64,000 nucleotides of DNA, taken from positions 43,192,501-43,256,500 of the forward strand of contig NC_091255.1 in the NCBI RefSeq assembly GCF_042477335.2, read 5' to 3'. The position numbers and the translations under genes are program-made. Below are positions 54,929-64,000 of this stretch, piece after piece; within the stretch, counting starts at the first letter, position 1, and the number at the start of each line of letters is the position of its first letter. The notes under the pieces are model-generated. The model saw only the letters and a program-made list of their open reading frames with translations, did no database searches and was not told the DNA's origin. This stretch comes from Ovis canadensis (taxonomy: Eukaryota > Chordata > Mammalia > Artiodactyla > Bovidae).

Positions 54929-55600
54929 CCATCGTGCGCCGCGGAGGCGGGGCCGGGCCTGGCGGTCGTTACTAGGCAACAGGCGGCTGGTCCTTGGTAG
55001 CCTGGATTTGGTGGTGCGCAGAGACAGCTAAATTTTTCAAAAGTCAGAAATAGAAGGTATACTTCAGGAATAACATCTCATTCCTATTCACGTTACAAAG
55101 AGAATCCAAAAGCAACCTGTAGAGGAAGATAAATGGGGCCTCAGGAAGAGTGGACAGCACCTCCGCACCTGCGGGTGTCAGGCCCTGGGCCCGTGGAAGA
55201 TCCGAGGGGAAGGACCCACGGCTCCCACCCGCGCAGAAGCCTCCAGGGACGAGGTCTTGCGCCTACCCTATGGACCCTGAAATAAACCGAACAGTTAATA
55301 TGCATCTTCTGGGTGACACACGCTGTGCTAATTGTGGGGGAAGGGTGGGGTCTGTCTCAACTTACTCCGAGCAGAGATGGCCGAAGGGGATTAGTACCAG
55401 GAATAAATACTGTATCCGAGGGAGAAGTCAATGTCAGCTACTCTCCGTACCTGTGGGCCAGCTCCTGAAGCCCCCGGTCTGAGTGTGCTCACCTCTAAAA
55501 TCTTTAGTTCAGGGTCATGGCAGAGCCCAAACCACTTTCCAACTTCAGACACATGGCTGACCTTTGAAGGTGTCCTTTGCATGAGCCCTGGGCTCTTAGG

Positions 55601-55862
55601 CGGAGAAGGCAATGGCACCCCACTCCAGTACTCTTGCCTAGAAAATCCCATGGATGGAGGAGCCTGGTAGGCTGCAGTCCATGGGATTGCTAAGAGTCGG
55701 ACACGACTGAGCGACTTCAGTTTCACTTTCATGCATTGGAGAAGGAAATGGCAACCCACTCCTGTGTTCTTGCCTGGAGAATCCCACGGGCGGCAGAGCT
55801 TGGTGGGTGGCTGTCTATGGGGCTGCACAGAGTCGGACACGACTGAAGCGACTTAGCAGCAG
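55601..55862 (+). mobile_element. Bov-A2 SINE with target duplication
   Basis: Two Bov-A units with the TTTCACTTTCATGCATTGGA linker and an AGCGACTTAGCAGCAG tail. TGGGCTCTTAGG at 55589-55600 and 55863-55874 is a perfect 12-bp duplication. Confidence 0.95.
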
Positions 55863-56384
55863 TGGGCTCTTAGGTCAAAGTAGGGGACTCCTGGTGGGTT
55901 TGTGGGTATGTTCCTCAAAACAAGCCCTCCCAAGCCACAATGAGGGGGCTGTGTGATGGGGAGTGGCATCCTAGTTGGGAAGTCCCCCCCTACTGAAGAG
56001 CAAGGTGGCCGGTGCCAAGGAAGCATCAGTGCTGGTATTTCAGAGGCATCTAGGAGGAGTCTGTAGAGGCAAGTTCCAGGGGAGGAGACTGTGGAAGGAA
56101 GTGGGGAGGGTGGACGGTGTGTCAGAGGGCACTTTGGTAACAGCCTTAGCACAGCTTTCTTATAAAAACTGCACCCCACAGGTGAGCACAGGGAGGTGGG
56201 GGGCTGCTGACTGTGGGCCTCTCCCCCTGAGGGAAAGTTCAGGGTTCTGGTGGAGAAGGAGGAAGAAGGTCCCCCTGGGACAGGACCAGACGGGCTTGAA
56301 GAGGCTGTACACCCTTGGAATTGCCTGGGGACAGAAGGGCGGTGTAATGATAATAATAGTAATTACCACAACTACTGTGGATTG

Positions 56385-56545
56385 AAAGTATGTACAAGGG
56401 ACAGAGCACAATCATCTCATGTAATCCACAAAAAACTCTGGAAAGTAGATGTTAGTGTCTCTGTTTAATAGATGGTTAAGAATCTGACCCAGGCCACACA
56501 GCTATCAGACAGCAAGACTCTGGTCTTAACCAACACAGAGGAGAC
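56385..56545 (-). mobile_element. MIR fragment
   Basis: CATCTCATGTAATCCACAAA, GTTTAATAGATGGTTAAGAA, CAGGCCACACAGCTATCAGA and TCTGGTCTTAACCA follow the reversed MIR from end to head. Confidence 0.65.
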
Positions 56546-56984
56546 CTCAGGTCCCTACCAGCCCTGTGACTTTGTGGTTCAAAATGTTAATGTGAGGTTT
56601 TTATTCAGAGTTGGGAAAGAATTCCACATTCATCAATAATCTCCCAGTAGAAATCGCATGTCATCTTTCCCTCCTGGCATTTCTATAACTTCATTACCAG
56701 CCCCAACTTTATCATTGGTAGAATGATGAGGGTATCTCTTTAAAAAAAAAAAAACACTTCAGGTATAAATAGATATGGGTAAAGAAAATGAATTGAAAAC
56801 GTAGGAAGCAGGAATGGAGTAGGTGCCTTGACAGTTTGCCCTAAAAATAGTTAATTAGTGGTGAAGAGTGGAGCTGACCTCATAACATTTCAGGCAGATG
56901 TCAGGGAAACACTGCCTGTGCTGGCTTCATTAAAGCTGAAATTAACAGAAGTGTTTGTCTGCTCAGAACTTCTCTGTTGAAAGT

Positions 56985-56990
56985 AAAAAA

Positions 56991-57021
<31 letters not shown>
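56985..57021 (+). repeat. A run and (AAG)n microsatellite
   Basis: A run of about 15 A is followed by eight or so AAG units. It may be the evolved tail of an old retroposon, but no body is recognisable. Confidence 0.8.
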
Positions 57022-57022
<1 letters not shown>

Positions 57023-57502
57023 GCAGAAACCCCACAGAAACAACCATGTGGCATTGACGCCCAGAGTAAAGCTCGCTGAGTCCTTGGGCAGCTCTCCCTG
57101 CTTCTAAGGCCCCTGTGGGCTGCTGGTGGCCAGACCAGACCCTGCTCAGCCCATCTGAGGCTCATAGCTTCAGACTCTGCATAACCTCCCAGGAAGACTG
57201 AATGGGTTATTCCACATATATCACTTAGAAAAGTCCCCGGGAGCAGTAACAATCACTTCTGACTATTGAGACTTTCTCCCAGACTTAGGGCATTTAAGAG
57301 GAGTGAGCTGAATGAGCGCCCTCGACAGAGACAGAAGGCAAAATACTTCTGTCATTTTTAGTATTCTGGTAGCCACACACAAAGAATCAAAAGAAACAGG
57401 TGAAATTGATTTTGGTACTGTATTTTACTTAACTCGTGTATCCAAAATATTATCATTTCCACATGTGATCAGGAAAAATTATCAAAGAGGTATTTGAAAT
57501 CT

Positions 57503-57695
57503 GGGCTTCCTCTACGGCTCAGAGGGTAAAGAAGGAGACATAGATTTTATCCCTGGGTTGGAAAGATCCCCTGGAGAAGGAAATAGCCACCCACTCCAGT
57601 ATTCTTGCCTGAAAAATTCCATGGACAGAGGAGCCTGGTGGGCTGCAGTTCACAGAGTCACAAAGAGTTGGACATAACTGAGAGACTAAGCGCTC
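57503..57695 (+). mobile_element. Bov-tA SINE with target duplication
   Basis: The tRNA half (GGGCTTCCTCTACGGCTCAG) is followed by a Bov-A unit (CCAGTATTCTTGCCTGAAAA) and the tail ACTGAGAGACTAAGCGC. TTTGAAATCT at 57493-57502 and 57696-57705 is a perfect 10-bp duplication. Confidence 0.94.
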
Positions 57696-58104
57696 TTTGA
57701 AATCTACTCTGTACTTTACATACATAGCACATCTCAGCTGGAATAGCCACGTTTCAAATGCCCAGGAGCCAGGTGTGGCCAGGGTCCACGAACCTGGGTG
57801 ACACATGTCTATCTGGACAGATCTCAATACTAACCATGAGAGGAAAAAACTAGCAAGTTATACAAAGCAATAGAGTACATTGCTACTTATACATATGTTT
57901 GCAACGTGAAAAATAACAATGAATATGATCCATAGATACAAAACATACATGTCAAAATGTTTGTAAAGAACTGAAGGGTGCGCCTCATGGTCACAGGGCC
58001 GGTGAAGTTGTATAACAGGCCCTGCACCTTTCTGTGTGGTGTCAAATTTCTTTTATAGATTATAAGGAAACTGTGAACAAGTGCCAAGTGTGGGAGTGGG
58101 TACT

Positions 58105-58235
58105 GAGGAACCCAGGCTCTGCTCTTTCTGGCTGTGTAACCTTGGACAAGTCTTCCTGTGCCTCAGATTCCTCATCTGAAAAATGGGATCATAATGGCTC
58201 CTAATGGGAGGTTACCCAGGAGGTTACTCCTGAAT
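58105..58235 (+). mobile_element. MIR fragment
   Basis: ACCCAGGCTCTGCTCTTTCT, GGCTGTGTAACCTTGGACAA, GTGCCTCAGATTCCTCATCT and AAAAATGGGATCATAATGGC follow the MIR core closely. Confidence 0.8.
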
Positions 58236-58330
58236 GGGTTACAGGAGTTACCTTGTGGGGAGGACCCCAAATGGTCCCTGACACGTAGGAACCACCACTG
58301 AAGCTTTAGCTACTACTGCTACTGTTCTCA

Positions 58331-58611
58331 GAGAAGGCAATGGCACCCCGCTCCAGTACTCTTGCCTGGAAAATCCCACTGATGGAGGAGCCTGGTGGGC
58401 TACAGTCCATGGGGTCACACAGAGTTGGACACGACTGAAGCGACTTCACTTTCACTTTTCACTTTCCTGCATTGGAGACGGAAATGGCAATCCACTCCAG
58501 TGTTCTTGCCTGGAGAATCCCAGGGACGGGAGAGCCTGGTGGGCTGCCATCTATGGGGTTGCACAGAGTCGGGCATGACTGAATCGATTTAGCAGCAACA
58601 GCAGCAGCAGT
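58331..58611 (+). mobile_element. Bov-A2 SINE with target duplication
   Basis: A complete dimer with linker TTTCACTTTTCACTTTCC and an AGCAGCAACAGCAGCAGCAG tail. TACTGTTCTCA at 58320-58330 and 58612-58622 is a perfect 11-bp duplication. Confidence 0.95.
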
Positions 58612-59780
58612 TACTGTTCTCATAAATGTCTCAAAAACCCCTCATGATTACTCCTGAAACAAACTGTTACTACAAGAACACACTTGAGAACCAGGCTACA
58701 TCAAAACCCTGAGCTCTCTGATTCTCTCAGTGGACCTACACCACAAATAGCTGTAAATAAGCTCGTGATATATCTCTGCTACGTCAAATCCAAAAATAGT
58801 CATTCCTCTGTCAGACAAACATCGTGGGGATTGTTAAACTGATCTTGTCATTGAATGATCGGGCTTTTTCTTCAAACCTCTATCTTACAATGATTCATCC
58901 TTTTCTTTCATTACCTGGAGCCTCAGGCAAGTTGGAAAACTACATGATACTTTGATTTTTGCAAGTAAAAAAAAAAAAAGGCAGTGATCACAGTTCAGAC
59001 CAGCACAGTGCTACAGATACCTGGAATCAGCTAATCACAGTCATGACTCACTGCTCAGGCCTTACCTCCACCCACCCTGAGGATGGCCTTTCTCCTCTCC
59101 AAATATTATTTCATCTTCTTTTTATTCCTTTCAAGCACCCTCTTCTTATTCTGAGCTCCTCCGTGATGACCAGTTTCTCCACTCACTTATCCTGGTGTTT
59201 CGTTTCTCTGAAGCACTCGTTTCAGCACACAAATTCGACTAAGTCTCTTTCAGACTCAGAATTTTCTCCATAAAACCTTAAGTCTTTATTCCTTCTTCTT
59301 TTTTTTTTTTTTTGCCAGACCTCCATCCACTTTGGATGTAATAAAAATGAGAGGCAATCCCTTCCAGGAAACGGTTTGGTCTAAAATGGTTCGTTACGTT
59401 CTGATGCCTTACGCTGGCTGACCTCCTTACTCAGTCATTTTCTCTCAGAGAATCTGTGAGCCAAGCTTTTCTGTCTCAAAAGGGCTCAGCCTGAGCTGGT
59501 CCTGTTAACCCTTTTCCTCCCTTGAATTCCTCTCTTTTCTGGTAGTTACTTTGTTTCTCTTATCGGATTTACTGTAAGACTTTTGACTTTTGATTACTAA
59601 CTGCAGTTGCAAAACTACAGTTAAAAATTATTATGTAGCTGGCTGTGCTGCTGGAGATGACCAGGCACGCTGCCTGTGAGCTGGTCAGGTGGCCCTGGTC
59701 CCGTGGCTGGGTTTCTGACCTCTTGGGATGGGAGGAGGTGCCTGTAATAGCAGACATTTAGAATGTCCCCAGGCTGTAAG

Positions 59781-59907
59781 AGGAGAAGGCAATGGCAACC
59801 CACTCCAGTACTCTTGCCTGGAAAATCCCATGGACGGAGGAGCCTCGGGCTGCCATTTATGGGGTTGCACAGAGTCGGGCACGACTGAAGTGACTTAGCA
59901 GCAGCAG
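59781..59907 (+). mobile_element. Single-unit hybrid Bov-A SINE
   Basis: Only one Bov-A unit is present, yet it starts like unit 1 of Bov-A2 (GAAAATCCCATGGACGGAGG) and ends like unit 2 (GGGGTTGCACAGAGTCGGGC, then the AGCAGCAGCAG tail). CAGGCTGTAAG at 59770-59780 and 59908-59918 flanks it perfectly. Confidence 0.9.
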
Positions 59908-62740
59908 CAGGCTGTAAGGACGACAGGCTCCAAACGGAACCCTGGAAGTGGCGTCGAGAAAGACCAGCAGCCTCTGTCCGTCTCTGCTCACCGCATCTCT
60001 GGAAAGGTGTTCCTGTGAGTGCTGAACATGTCCTGCCAGTGTTTGGCTCAGCCACATGGTGTGATCTGAAGAGTCATCAGAACACCTGCCTGCTGGTCCA
60101 CACACCATGTCCTGGCCCTTGGTCTGTACCAAGACCTGCCGGACAGGGAGGAGAGAGACCCCAGGCCCAGCCGCAGAGAACAGGCCTGGGGGTCCCGGCT
60201 TGTCCCCGTGGCACCCTCATCTCGTAGACTAGGAAGCAGGGCCTGGGGAGGTGGAAGGAGTCGCCTGTTGGTGGGGGAACTGGGAGGAGCCTGCGACGCT
60301 GACTCAAGGGCAAAATCAAAATCGGGAAGGGATATTCAGAGACAACGGCATTTCCGGTCTGCATGTAATTCCTCCAAGGCATCTTCACTGGGTAGAAACC
60401 TGCAGGAAGTGCTCGCTGTTGCTGGAAGAACTCAGGGCTGGTGGTGAAGAGAGTGCTTAGGGGCTCAGAGCACATGGGGAGTGGGTGTCACACCTCTGGG
60501 AGCATCCCTGGCTTACCTGAGTCGTGGCTTTTCTGGTGGCCTCAGTGAAAGCTGACCAGAGGGCCGGCTTTTGTCACAGTCTGACCAGTGGCCACTGTGG
60601 ATGCAAGGAGAGGAGACAGCATGGAAGACTTTTCCCCTAACTTGGGGTTCCAGGAGCTCCCTGCCCACTTTTGAAAAGTCTTGAGCGGCCAAATTACAGA
60701 AAAACCAGGCTTGGATGGAGGGCCCCGGGGGCCAGCGCTGCCCTCCAGGTGGACCTTGGTGGATGCCAGCGGGTTTCCTGGGTGACAGCTGGGTTTTCGT
60801 GCAGTGAGAATCGGGGGAGAAATAGCCAACGTTCAGAGTTAACCTGAAGAAGTGACAGGAGCCCCTCCACCATGTGACCTCAGGCTGTACGGGACAGTGT
60901 GCCCTGGGGACAGGCCTGGAGAAAAGGCTCCCACCCCGCATGTGCCAGGTGCCACCAGCTCTGTGCCCTCAGGCGAGTGATTCCACCACCAGTACACAGG
61001 CATCTCAGTGGTACCCATCCCTGCCCACCCAGGCATGGGGGCAGTGAGAGACCACCTCGTCCAGGGTGAGGCACAGTGCCTGGGGCTCGGGCCCAGGGAA
61101 CAGGTTAAAAGACTATTTCCTGTTTGTTCTTCCTGGTCTGTGGCTACACATCTGGGAAGCTGTCCACACGTGGCACCCAATTAGCCAGCAGTGCAGGAAG
61201 AGCAAGGCGGACATCAGAGCAAATAGAATCGTCACTGCGTCTTCTTTCCTGCTCTTTCTGCATTTCAGCCCCGGTTTCAGCGTCACGTGCAGCCAGGCTC
61301 ACAATCTCATCATCGTGTGATGAGGTGCTGGGGGCAGGAGGTGAGGGGTTAGTCAGCACTGATGGAGCCTGGCCGAGAGCAAGGAGAGGAGGCTGAGAGC
61401 ACTGGGTGTGACTCAGGAAGTGATTTGTCTTGTGTATGGGGGTGGGGGGGACAGAGCATGACCCAAGGCACAGGGCAGTCTGGCATTGGGCCATAATTGA
61501 TTTCCCCAGAGGTGATACTTGCTGGCCCTCCATCCCCACGTATCAGGGGCAGATGCCACTGCGTCTGGTCTGAACAATGCGGGCCCCGCCAGCTCAGGGG
61601 GCAGGGAGACGGGAATGACAAGCTCGCTTCAGGTGGCCTTGTTGGAAAGATGGGAGAGGTGTGGCATGGCTGGCCAGCCTTCACACACCCAGCTGCTGTG
61701 CAGCAGCCACCCCCCAGAAACTGCCAGGTGTGCTCTCGGTGAATGAGATGTGGTCGCTGCTCCTGGGTGGTGGTGAGGGAACGGGGAAGTAGTTGGGGTC
61801 TCTCCTTGGGTCATGCAAACTTCCAGGCTTATTAGGTGGGAAAAAGAGGACTTTTAAGGATTTCTTTTTTAATTCTAAAAATAATATTCCCTATTTTAAA
61901 GTCTGGTAACAAAAAATATTCGATGAAAGAATTTGGGGGAAGTGCAAAAAAGCACACAAAAGAAGAAAAATACTGTCTTCCAACACCTAGATATCCATGC
62001 TTAACATTTTGTTGTCTGTCTTCACCTACATTTTAAATATATACTTTTTTTAAAAGCAAATTTGACATCATGTTGTTTTGTAATCTGTTTTTTTCCTCAA
62101 CAATTTGCCATGAATGGCGTACCATAGAAGCTAATATTTACCTACAACTTGGTTTTCAATAAAAGGATACATGCAAAAAAAAAACAAAACCCTAAACTAA
62201 ACCAAGGAGAAAAAAACACAAATTCCTTACAAGGGGCAATAATAGCCAAGACTCCATGAGGAACTGGGCTCCCTGAGAAGCCTTGCAGAGTTTGGGGAAT
62301 CATAGTGATGGCAGGGAAGCTCTGGGGACCATTTTTATTGAAATTAAGCAATTTTCACTTCCTCTGAGATTACTGTTTTTTGTTGTTGTTTTTTTTAAAG
62401 TTATCTTGGATTCTAATTTCAGTCTCTTAAACATTTTTAAAAGGAAAATTGGTTTTTATCAGTTTCCTGTCATCTCTTTCTGCCAAAGGGCCTAAGCACT
62501 GGCTCTTAAAAGTGACATGTGTCTGTACACCCACCTATGGCTCTCCAGCAGAGCCATGCTTCTCGCGGCTGGGAGCAGGTGCCCAGCAAGCCTGCTCTGT
62601 GCTGGTCTGGTCTGTGGCTTCTGCCTGATGATGGCTGTTTCAACTGAGTCCTGAGTAGACATGTCCTTGCTTTAATGCTCTTCCCACCACGCATGGTTCA
62701 TCACGGTCTCAGCAACCAGGAGACAAAACAGTGTTGCCTT

Positions 62741-62758
62741 AAAAAAAAAAAAAAAAAT
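62741..62758 (+). repeat. Poly(A) run
   Basis: About 17 A in a row with no recognisable retroposon body upstream. Confidence 0.7.
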
Positions 62759-63253
62759 CACTGGAGAGGGACACAGGCCCCTCATCCCCTGCCTGGCTAG
62801 AGCTACACCTGCTCTGTTCACCCCAAAGGGCACCTCTGTGAAGCCCCAGCTTTTAAGCAGCAACACACAGCCTCCCTCCGTGGGCTCAGTGAGACCTAGA
62901 AGGGCTTTGAAGGACATCATGTCACACCTTCGTTTGTTTTACAAAACAGAAACGTAACTCAGCTCTACCAGGTGAGTTTATCATCTAAACACACACCCAC
63001 ATCAGAAAGAAAAGATTAGAAATTATGCTCAAGGACAGAGTTGTTTTGTTTTGTTTTCATTTGGGAATTAGAGAACAGGACATTGGGATTCCCGAATAGG
63101 CCATCAAGAGGTCAGTTACCAGATAAAACTAAGTTTTGCAATATGAGAATGTGGTCCAGCAGGCAGGCAGAGTTCGTGTGAGCAGCGAGCTGACTTGCAC
63201 ATGGTTCAGTGTGAAGTGACAAGCTGTTCCCGTGTGTCCAGGTGCTGAGACAT

Positions 63254-63450
63254 AGCAATAAACTCAACAAAAAATAAAATAAAATAACCTGATTAAAAAA
63301 TGGGCAAAGGGCTTGAATAGACATATGTACAGCAATGATATACAAATGACCAACAAGCACATGAAAAGATACTCAACATCAATAATTATTAGAGAAATCA
63401 AATCAAAACACCCACTAGGATAGCTACTATTAGAAAAAAAAGAAAAAACC
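63254..63450 (+). mobile_element. L1 LINE 3' fragment
   Basis: AAAAAATGGGCAAAGGGCTT, GAATAGACATATGTACAGCA, CAACAAGCACATGAAAAGAT and ACACCCACTAGGATAGCTAC follow the end of L1 ORF2. The same L1 segment, more diverged, begins at about 630. Confidence 0.8.
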
Positions 63451-63461
63451 TAGGGGGGAAA

Positions 63462-63985
63462 AAAAAACAAAACTAGAAACTCAGCATTAAAAGAACTAAG
63501 GTCATGGCATCTGGTCCCATCACTTCATGGCAAATAGAAGGGGAAAAAGTGGAAACCATGACCGACTATTTTGGACTTCAAAATTACTGCAGACGGTGAC
63601 TGCAGCAATGAAATTAAGAGAGGCTAACTCCTTGGAAGGAAAGTTATGACAAACCTAGACAGCATATTAAAAAGCTGCTGCTGCTGCTGCTAAGTCACGT
63701 CAGTCATGTCTGACTGTTTGTGACCCCACAGATGGCAGCCCACCAGGCTTGCCCGTCCCTGGGATTCTCCAGGCAAGAACACTGGAGTGGGTTGCCTTTT
63801 CCTTCCCCAGTGCGTGAAAGTGAAAAGTGAAAGTGAAGTTGCTCAGTGTCTGACTCTTAGCGACCCCATGGACTGCAGCCTACCAGGCTCCTCCGTCCAT
63901 GGGATTTTCCAGGCAAGAGTACTGGAGAGGGTCGCCAGTGCCTTCTCTGGTATTAAAAAGCAGAGACATTGTAATACATTGTATA
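63462..63985 (+). mobile_element. BovB LINE fragment, interrupted
   Basis: BovB text runs from CTAGAAACTCAGCATTAAAA through TGGCATCTGGTCCCATCACT to CTAGACAGCATATTAAAAAG, then resumes after the nested Bov-A2 at about 63951 with AGCAGAGACATTGTAAT. It is cut again near 63985. Confidence 0.85.
63676..63950 (-). mobile_element. Bov-A2 SINE nested in BovB
   Basis: A reversed complete dimer: CTGCTGCTGCTGCTAAGTCA tail, two units and the TGAAAGTGAAAAGTGAAAGT linker. TATTAAAAAGC at 63665-63675 and 63951-63961 is the perfect 11-bp duplication, taken from BovB. Confidence 0.95.
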
Positions 63986-64000
63986 CTGCTAAGTCACTTC
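63986..64000 (-). mobile_element. Start of a further Bov-A2, cut by edge
   Basis: ACTGCTAAGTCACTTC at the very end equals the beginning of a reversed Bov-A2. Only about 15 bases are visible, so the call is tentative. Confidence 0.5.

Larger units (their letters stand above)
54540..54975. other. MED9: CpG island over MED9 exon 1
   Basis: CpG-dense, GC-rich sequence covers MED9 exon 1 and its upstream flank. It drops to AT-rich sequence after about 55020. Confidence 0.75.
54976..64000. other. Intergenic region upstream of MED9
   Basis: No protein-coding gene is supported. The stretch is packed with Bov-A2 and Bov-tA SINEs (55601, 57503, 58331, 59781, 63676), MIR pieces, an L1 piece (about 63254) and BovB (about 63462). 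About 59920-61850 looks like unique GC-rich sequence, and 61850-62460 is AT-rich and may be an old repeat I could not assign. Confidence 0.7.

Noticed and set aside
54355-54975. A 206-codon frame opposite MED9 exon 1
   Set aside because: Arg- and Leu-rich shadow of the Pro/Gln-rich MED9 exon in CpG-dense sequence.
61850-62460. AT-rich stretch that resembles an old interspersed repeat
   Set aside because: The text (for example TGTTGTTTTGTAATCTG) recalls mammalian repeats, but I could not name a family or fix boundaries.
1-64000. Endogenous retrovirus or other virus-derived element
   Set aside because: I recognised no LTR pair, primer-binding site or gag/pol/env text anywhere. All RT-like frames belong to L1 or BovB LINEs.

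Overview
The window is ordinary mammalian chromosomal DNA from a ruminant, most likely a bovid. The evidence is the dense load of ruminant-specific repeats: BovB (RTE-type) LINEs, Bov-A2 and Bov-tA SINEs, and CHR-type tRNA-Glu SINEs, alongside old L1 and MIR. Three host genes can be read exon by exon with consensus splice sites: PEMT (+ strand), RASD1 (+ strand) and MED9 (- strand). This order and these relative strands match the block I know from human 17p11.2. The species cannot be fixed from the sequence alone.

Layout. Positions 1-7480 are intergenic and repeat-rich. A CpG-rich promoter at about 7480-8290 carries the first coding exon of the long PEMT isoform (7827-7985). Six further PEMT coding exons lie at 17319-17426, 35258-35373, 38538-38683, 40028-40139, 42652-42726 and 43015-43072, followed by an AATAAA at 43252. 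Starting from the ATG at 17334 the spliced reading frame is exactly 199 codons plus stop, the length of the standard human isoform. The large PEMT introns hold BovB and L1 fragments, a 61-bp minisatellite (about 18262-18658) and a three-unit telomere-like tract (19382). After a 3.3-kb intergenic gap comes RASD1 (two coding exons, 46645-46930 and 47156-47700) in its own CpG island with a TATA box. RASD1 converges on MED9, whose two coding exons are 54632-54852 and 50679-50895 on the - strand; MED9 has its own CpG island with ETS and CRE motifs. From about 54930 to 64000 the sequence is intergenic and full of young SINE insertions, many with intact target-site duplications.

Function. PEMT makes phosphatidylcholine from phosphatidylethanolamine in the ER and mitochondria-associated membranes. 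RASD1 (Dexras1) is a dexamethasone-inducible Ras-like GTPase. MED9 is a subunit of the Mediator middle module. They are neighbours but do not form a pathway.

I searched for an undescribed system and did not find one. The parts most worth a second look are the layered repeat insertions with readable target-site duplications, a hybrid single-unit Bov-A element, the minisatellite, the interstitial telomeric tract, the divergent N-terminus of long PEMT, and paired ZNF143-like and CTCF-like motifs near two promoters. I recognised no endogenous retrovirus, CRISPR array, tRNA or rRNA gene. Short or very old repeat fragments will be under-reported because no repeat library could be searched.
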